Of a stretch of DNA of 24,855 nt, positions 21,283 to 24,855 are shown piece after piece. The translations under genes and the position numbers were made by a program. The notes below the pieces were generated by a model. That model saw nothing but the letters and a program-made list of their open reading frames with translations. It had not been told where the DNA came from and searched no databases. The stretch is from contig CABRZC010000019.1 in the NCBI GenBank assembly GCA_902475375.1, positions 1 to 24,855 on the forward strand, written 5' to 3'. The DNA is from an uncultured Collinsella sp. (GTDB lineage: Bacteria > Actinomycetota > Coriobacteriia > Coriobacteriales > Coriobacteriaceae). Position 1 is the stretch's first letter, and each line of letters starts with the position of its first letter.

Positions 21283-21375
21283 ATCGAGTTCTACCGCGCT
21301 CACTGCAAGTAGTCTTTGTTGCTGAGATAGGTCACGGCCGAAAGGGGCCCGTATCCCAACAGATACGGGCCCCTT
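21283..21375 (+). repeat. pgi 3'-end direct repeat, right copy
   Basis: This stretch encodes IEFYRAHCK and a stop, matching the pgi C-terminus (IEFYRAHRK). A 30-nt spacer and a hairpin (21342-21355 with 21362-21375) almost identical to the pgi terminator follow. It has no upstream coding region of its own, so it is a relic or att-type duplicate and not a gene. Confidence 0.75.
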
Positions 21376-21437
21376 GCTATTTAAATGGGCATGAGGGTGT
21401 ATTGCTGTCGGCATCCGCGTGCGGTGCCATTCGCTCA

Positions 21438-21451
21438 TATGACCCAATCCG
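21438..21451 (+). repeat. Inverted repeat of the insertion sequence, left in window
   Basis: TATGACCCAATCCG is the exact reverse complement of 22947-22960. Confidence 0.85.
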
Positions 21452-21714
21452 CTGTCAAGAGCCACAATGGCCCCGCCGACCGCTTGCAATCGGTCGGCGG
21501 GGCCTGCCGTTGAACCCGTCCCGGTCCGCCCCCGGCATGTCGTCGACGCCTTCGGCTCAGTCTCATATCCGCGGATACCGTTCTGTCGGCCCGCACTCCA
21601 TTCCTTCGGCGGGGTTCCCCAAGTCTGTCGAGGCGCATGCGGAGGGCTCCGCGCGCACAGCGAAATAGGGGGTATCCCCGAAGGCCGCCCGGCTCGCCGG
21701 GACGGGGGCTATGT
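21438..21714 (-). ncRNA. Structured 3' non-coding end of the IS, candidate bridge RNA region
   Basis: After the transposase stop comes a 277-nt, GC-rich, non-coding stretch full of hairpins. These include CCCGGC/GCCGGG, GGGG-ATA-CCCC, ATCCGCGGAT and a perfect 14-bp stem at 21469-21482/21491-21504 with an 8-nt loop. IS110-family recombinases are known to use a structured bridge RNA from a non-coding end to choose target and donor; in IS1111-type members this end is the 3' side. RNA boundaries and guide loops are not determinable here. Confidence 0.45.
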
Positions 21715-22836
21715 CTATTCCGCGCCCTCCCGGCACATCATGCCGAGGGCCCAGAGCCACCTCACGAGCTCGGCCGCGGTGGCCGCGTTGGCCTTCGCCG
21801 CGGGCACGCCGCGGGCGAGCATCTCCTCGCGCCGCCGCAGGAGCCGCTCGGACCCCTTCCTCCCGTGCATCCTTATCTCGAGGGGCACGCCCGTGTCCCT
21901 CGGCATGAGCTTCGGCTGGTGCCGTGCCGCGGCGTAGCACCATGAACCCTCAACGGCCAGCTTCCTCACGAGCGCGTTGCCCGCACCGCTGATGCCTCCG
22001 AGCCGCACGGAGTCGCCACTCGACCTCTGACTCGGCGCGAGGCCGAAATAGGCCGTGACCTGCCTTCCGGAACGGAACCTCGTGAAGTCGCCGACCTCGG
22101 CCGAGAAGGCCGCGGCCAGCGCGAAGGCGCAGCCCTTGATCGACTGGAGGGCGGCCACCTCCGCGGCGATCGGGCTGGCATCCACGGCGGCCCCGTACTC
22201 GGAGAGCAGGTCCGCCCGGGCCTCCGCCGCGGCCTCGACCTCGTTCCTCAGGGCGGCGAGCGTCCGAACCCCGCCATCGTCCTCCGGCCTGACCTTGTCG
22301 AGCCACCTCAGGAAGTCGTAGGTCCAGTACTTCCTCGGGTTGCCGGCGGGCGTGGTGCCGCCGTAGACGAACCCTCGCCTTGCGAGGAAGGCGAGCAGCC
22401 GCTGCTTGGCGGTCGCCAGGCGCGCGGTCGCCCCGTCGTAGGCGCCGGCGAGGTCCCTGATGCCTTCGACCTCGGGGGAGGGGATCCATACGGGGGAGAT
22501 GTCGTGGGCGAGTATCGCCTTGGCCATCCTGGCGGCGTCGTTCCTGTCGTTCTTGGAGGCCGAGTCGGCGGCCGACCTGGGGATCTTCGAGACCGCGGCG
22601 ACGACGCACTCGACGCCGAGCCCGGCGAGCTCCCTTTGCGGGGCGAAGCCGAGGTAGCCGCTCTCGTAGGCCGCGAGCGACGGCCCGGGGAACCCATCCA
22701 TCCACCCGGCGATCTCGCCCCAGGGGTTGCCGGGGAACCTCCTCGTCACGGCCTCGCCGGTGTCCGCGTCGAGGGCGCAGACGGTGGTCGACCTCAGGTG
22801 GACGTCCATCCCGAACGCGGTAGAATGCTTTGGCAT
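21715..22836 (-). CDS. IS110-family transposase (DEDD recombinase)
   Basis: The 373-residue recombinase has an N-terminal RuvC-like DEDD domain with Asp 11 (GMDVH), Glu 58 (AAYESG), Asp 97 and Asp 100 (SKNDRNDA). A coiled helical middle part follows. The C-terminal Tnp_IS110 (transposase_20) domain has LQSIKGCAFALAAAF and the APSQRSSGDSVRLGGIS-GAGN region bearing the serine(s) expected in catalysis. All key residues are present, so the protein is probably active. The ATG at 22836 follows GGGAGG by 5 nt. The long frames on other strands and phases across this gene are high-GC shadows. The element sits 63 bp beyond the right pgi repeat, so it inserted next to, not inside, the pgi element. Confidence 0.93.
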   Translation of the reverse strand: MPKHSTAFGMDVHLRSTTVCALDADTGEAVTRRFPGNPWGEIAGWMDGFPGPSLAAYESGYLGFAPQRELAGLGVECVVAAVSKIPRSAADSASKNDRNDAARMAKAILAHDISPVWIPSPEVEGIRDLAGAYDGATARLATAKQRLLAFLARRGFVYGGTTPAGNPRKYWTYDFLRWLDKVRPEDDGGVRTLAALRNEVEAAAEARADLLSEYGAAVDASPIAAEVAALQSIKGCAFALAAAFSAEVGDFTRFRSGRQVTAYFGLAPSQRSSGDSVRLGGISGAGNALVRKLAVEGSWCYAAARHQPKLMPRDTGVPLEIRMHGRKGSERLLRRREEMLARGVPAAKANAATAAELVRWLWALGMMCREGAE

Positions 22837-22946
22837 GGGAGCCTCCCAACCTCGTTGCGGCGCGGCTGCGCCTATGGCACTTCAACATCATTGTCGCAGC
22901 CCCGACCCGCGGTCACGAGCGGGGGCTCCTATCTTTTTAGTGCCCT

Positions 22947-22960
22947 CGGATTGGGTCATA
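22947..22960 (-). repeat. Inverted repeat of the insertion sequence, right in window
   Basis: CGGATTGGGTCATA is the exact complement of the left repeat. It marks the transposase-proximal (5') end. Confidence 0.85.
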
Positions 22961-23049
22961 GTGTCTGTCTGTAAATATACGTTTACAGCTAATTTCATAC
23001 CACTTGTCGGAATGCGGACGCTGTCCTTGCATGTCGGGCGTACATTGAA

Positions 23050-23073
23050 CGTGGTTTTTCGCGTGAAACCACG
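23050..23073 (+). promoter_or_regulatory. Inverted repeat upstream of deoC
   Basis: CGTGGTTT (23050-23057) and AAACCACG (23066-23073) form an 8-bp palindrome or hairpin 34 nt before the deoC start. It may be an operator for a nucleoside-responsive repressor or a leader hairpin. No clear promoter was found in the 147 nt after the IS. Confidence 0.35.
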
Positions 23074-23107
23074 AATCGGTTGTCAGTCCTGAACAAGGAG
23101 GCCCAGC

Positions 23108-23782
23108 ATGACGCTTGCCAAACCCATCAATAAATACATCGACTATATCGATGCCCCCGAGGACACGTTTGAGCAGTATGTCGAGAAGGCGTTAAAGTAC
23201 AACTTTCGCTGCGTATTTGCGAACCTTCAGGAGTACGAGACGGGCCGCGCCATGCTCGAGGGCTCTGACATCATCCTTGCCGGCGCCATCGACTTTCCCC
23301 AGGGCACTATGACGCTTGAGGAGAAGCTTGCGAGGTTTGAGGAATACGCTGCGTGTGGCTTTACCGAGATTGACTACGTTTTGAATCAGGGGTCGATCGA
23401 GAACCGCGATTTTGATGCCATCGAGCGCGAGATGACTACCATTGCTGATTTTTGTCGCGCGCATGGCATCACTGACAAGGTAATCGTCGAGATGTGCAAG
23501 CTGGACGGCGACGACGCCGCCAAGCGCCGTGTATGCGAGATCGCGCTGGAGGCCAAGCCGGGATTCCTTAAGACATCGACCGGCAGAAGCTTTGGCGGTG
23601 CTAAGCTCGAGGACGTGCGGCTGATGCACGAGGTGCTCGGCGATGCCGTGGCAATCAAGGCGGCGGGCGGTATCCATAATTACGAAGAGGCTTGCGCATT
23701 CATCGAGGCCGGCGCCAGCGCGTTAGGTGCATCGGCGGGCATCGCGATCGTCGAGGGCGCACCGACGGATGAGCGTCGCTAG
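23108..23782 (+). CDS. deoC: Deoxyribose-phosphate aldolase
   Basis: This class I aldolase of 224 residues splits 2-deoxyribose 5-phosphate into glyceraldehyde 3-phosphate and acetaldehyde in deoxynucleoside breakdown. The Schiff-base lysine is Lys 155 (GFLKTSTGR), with Lys 184 (AIKAAGGIHNYEEA) and Asp 89 (EIDYVLN) as the proton-relay partners. The phosphate site is the final Gly-rich part (GASALGASAGIAIVEG). Length and motif spacing fit the short bacterial form. The ATG at 23108 follows AAGGAGG. It is a single gene here, without other deo genes. A palindrome in the leader could bind a regulator. The IS 147 bp upstream may have displaced its original promoter region. Confidence 0.95.
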   Translation: MTLAKPINKYIDYIDAPEDTFEQYVEKALKYNFRCVFANLQEYETGRAMLEGSDIILAGAIDFPQGTMTLEEKLARFEEYAACGFTEIDYVLNQGSIENRDFDAIEREMTTIADFCRAHGITDKVIVEMCKLDGDDAAKRRVCEIALEAKPGFLKTSTGRSFGGAKLEDVRLMHEVLGDAVAIKAAGGIHNYEEACAFIEAGASALGASAGIAIVEGAPTDERR

Positions 23783-23931
23783 CAGACGTATTTGACCTGA
23801 GCGATAAAGCTTCACGACCACACGCCGTTCATGTTCGGGACAATATGACATTTTTCCCGTTGCAAACGGAGTCGCGGTGGCTGTTCTGTATGATGACTCA
23901 GACAAGGTTATTCAATGACAGGGAGGCATAT

Positions 23932-24774
23932 ATGGCAATCAAAGCCATCGCAATGGATATCGACGGTACGCTCACCAACGACCAAAAGGTCATCAGCCCG
24001 CGTACGCGCGAGAAGCTGCTCGCGGCGCAGGAGTCGGGCATTAAGCTCATCTTGGCTTCGGGCCGTCCCGCATGGGGGCTGCACGCCTTGGCGCAGGAGC
24101 TCGACCTTCAAAACCATGACGGTCTGCTAGTTGCCTTTAATGGTGCGCATGTGGTCGACGCTCAGACCGATGAGGTCCTTTTTGACCAGGCCATGCCGGC
24201 TGACGAGCTGCACCGTCTGATTGATCATCTGCGCAATTTCGACGTGATCCCTATGATTTCGCTCGGTCGCGATCTGCATGTCGAGGATTCGTATCGCTGC
24301 ATGATTACGCTGCCGGATGGCTCGCAGAAAAACATCGTCAAATACGAGCGCGATGCGTGCGACCTTAAGATCCGCGAGGTCGAGAGCTTGCATGAGGTCG
24401 CGGACGCTTATCCCGTGGACAAGCTGCTGACGGCGGGCGATCCGGCCTACCTGCAGGCGCATTACGAGGAGATGTATGCGCCCTTTACCCAGACGCTTTC
24501 GGGCATGTTTACGGCCGACTGGTACTTTGAGTACACGGCGCCTGGTATCGACAAGGCCCGCGCGCTCGAGGGCGCCCTGCCCAAGCTCGGTATCGATGCC
24601 AGCGAGGTCGTATCGTTTGGTGACGGCCAGAACGACAAGTCCATGATTGAGTGGGCCGGCACCGGTGTTGCCATGGGCAACGCAGTCGATGAGGTTAAGG
24701 CGGTAGCCCAGATGGTGACCGCCAATAACAACGAAGACGGTATTGCGGTGGCGTTGGATAAGCTGCTGGGTTAG
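23932..24774 (+). CDS. Cof-type HAD-IIB phosphatase
   Basis: This 280-residue phosphatase of the haloacid dehalogenase superfamily, subclass IIB, acts on phosphorylated sugars or cofactors in the cytoplasm. Motif I is MDIDGTL with Asp 9 and Asp 11, motif II ILASGRP, motif III Lys in IDKARALEGALPKLGI, and motif IV SFGDGQNDKSM. The alpha/beta cap domain lies between motifs II and III (about residues 85-195). I chose the ATG at 23932 because GGGAGG lies 5 nt upstream; the 29 in-frame codons before it have no ribosome site. Substrate cannot be read from sequence. Its position after deoC (150-nt gap, no terminator seen) allows co-transcription but does not prove it. Confidence 0.92.
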   Translation: MAIKAIAMDIDGTLTNDQKVISPRTREKLLAAQESGIKLILASGRPAWGLHALAQELDLQNHDGLLVAFNGAHVVDAQTDEVLFDQAMPADELHRLIDHLRNFDVIPMISLGRDLHVEDSYRCMITLPDGSQKNIVKYERDACDLKIREVESLHEVADAYPVDKLLTAGDPAYLQAHYEEMYAPFTQTLSGMFTADWYFEYTAPGIDKARALEGALPKLGIDASEVVSFGDGQNDKSMIEWAGTGVAMGNAVDEVKAVAQMVTANNNEDGIAVALDKLLG

Positions 24775-24796
24775 AATCGCCGATAATGCATGGTTC

Positions 24797-24825
24797 GGGC
24801 GCCTGCTTACAGGCGCCCTTTTGTT
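24797..24825 (+). terminator. Intrinsic terminator after the HAD phosphatase
   Basis: GGGCGCCTG (24797-24805) pairs perfectly with CAGGCGCCC (24810-24818) around a CTTA loop, followed by TTTTGTT. It lies 22 nt after the stop. Confidence 0.9.
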
Positions 24826-24837
24826 AGGGAGGGTGCC

Positions 24838-24855
24838 GTGTCCGTATTTCCGTTC
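24838..24855 (+). CDS. Start of the next gene (partial)
   Basis: A GTG at 24838 follows GGGAGG by 5 nt and opens a frame of six codons (first Met by GTG, then SVFPF) to the window edge. The ribosome site and the preceding terminator support a true start, but nothing can be said of function. Confidence 0.5.

Larger units (their letters stand above)
17811..21312. mobile_element. Inserted element at the 3' end of pgi (probably a mobilizable-element remnant)
   Basis: The segment between the two pgi 3'-end copies holds a minus-strand cluster: an unrecognised protein, a ClpP-like protease and a VirD4/TraG-type coupling ATPase. Duplication of a host gene end at both borders is the standard trace of site-specific insertion into the 3' end of a conserved gene. 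No integrase, relaxase or replication gene is recognisable, so the element is degraded or depends on another one. Exact crossover points cannot be fixed from this sequence alone. Confidence 0.55.
21438..22960 (-). mobile_element. IS110-family (IS1111-like) insertion sequence, complete
   Basis: The ~1.52-kb element is bounded by 14-bp inverted repeats and carries one DEDD transposase gene on the minus strand. There is 124 bp of non-coding DNA before the gene and 277 bp after it. Subterminal inverted repeats and a long 3' non-coding end are typical of the IS1111 subgroup. Exact ends and any target overlap cannot be set, because this family makes no clear target duplication. GC is visibly above the neighbouring DNA. 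Confidence 0.85.

Noticed and set aside
21950..22891. Second long minus-strand frame over the transposase
   Set aside because: Arg/Gly-rich high-GC shadow; the IS110 transposase frame has all catalytic residues.
1..24855. CRISPR array or tRNA genes
   Set aside because: No series of regularly spaced identical repeats and no cloverleaf-like sequence with a CCA-proximal TTC loop was seen on either strand.

Overview
The window reads as a chromosomal stretch of a GC-rich, gut-type actinobacterium. Codon use, a sortase-anchored surface protein, frequent GTG/TTG starts, DtxR-like and CGAAC-type LexA boxes, and the gene set (flavodoxin/DUF3793, polar amino acid ABC system, YolD/Y-polymerase pair) fit Coriobacteriia, most probably Collinsella. 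That assignment is inference from gene content, not from a marker gene. Reading left to right, positions 1-1990 hold the end of an unidentified secreted or pilin-like protein, a two-helix membrane peptide, a ketopantoate-reductase-type dehydrogenase and a 64-codon frame that has a ribosome site but only an ATC start.

Positions 1989-5322 hold an iron-sulfur aldo/keto reductase, a Gfo/Idh/MocA oxidoreductase and endonuclease IV. The last two are each preceded by the same ~85-nt element, a long hairpin whose outer stem, bulge and loop are conserved while the middle stem changes by compensating base pairs. Its flanks could also pair with the Shine-Dalgarno sequence. This is the strongest candidate for something undescribed in the window. 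Positions 5384-8635 are a complete polar amino acid ABC operon (lipoprotein, permease with an unusual exported N-terminal domain, ATPase) with a good promoter and terminator.

Positions 8692-10419 form a metal-linked divergent pair. A DUF3793-flavodoxin operon has DtxR-like boxes over its promoter, and a membrane-anchored heavy-metal-associated protein lies behind a CsoR-like palindrome. Next come a large LPxxG-anchored, probably beta-propeller surface protein (10693-13251) and, convergent to it, a SOS-controlled Y-family polymerase/YolD operon with two LexA boxes. The terminator serving the surface gene appears to lie inside the yolD coding sequence. A truncated iron-alcohol-dehydrogenase-like protein and pgi follow.

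The last ten codons and the terminator of pgi recur about 3.5 kb downstream, which marks 17811-21312 as an inserted element. It carries a VirD4/TraG-type ATPase translationally coupled to a ClpP-like protease, plus an unrecognised protein. No integrase is visible. Just beyond it lies a complete IS110-family (IS1111-like) element with 14-bp inverted repeats and a structured 277-bp non-coding end where a guide (bridge) RNA is expected. The window closes with deoC, a Cof-type HAD phosphatase, its terminator and the first six codons of another gene. No tRNA, rRNA or CRISPR array was seen.
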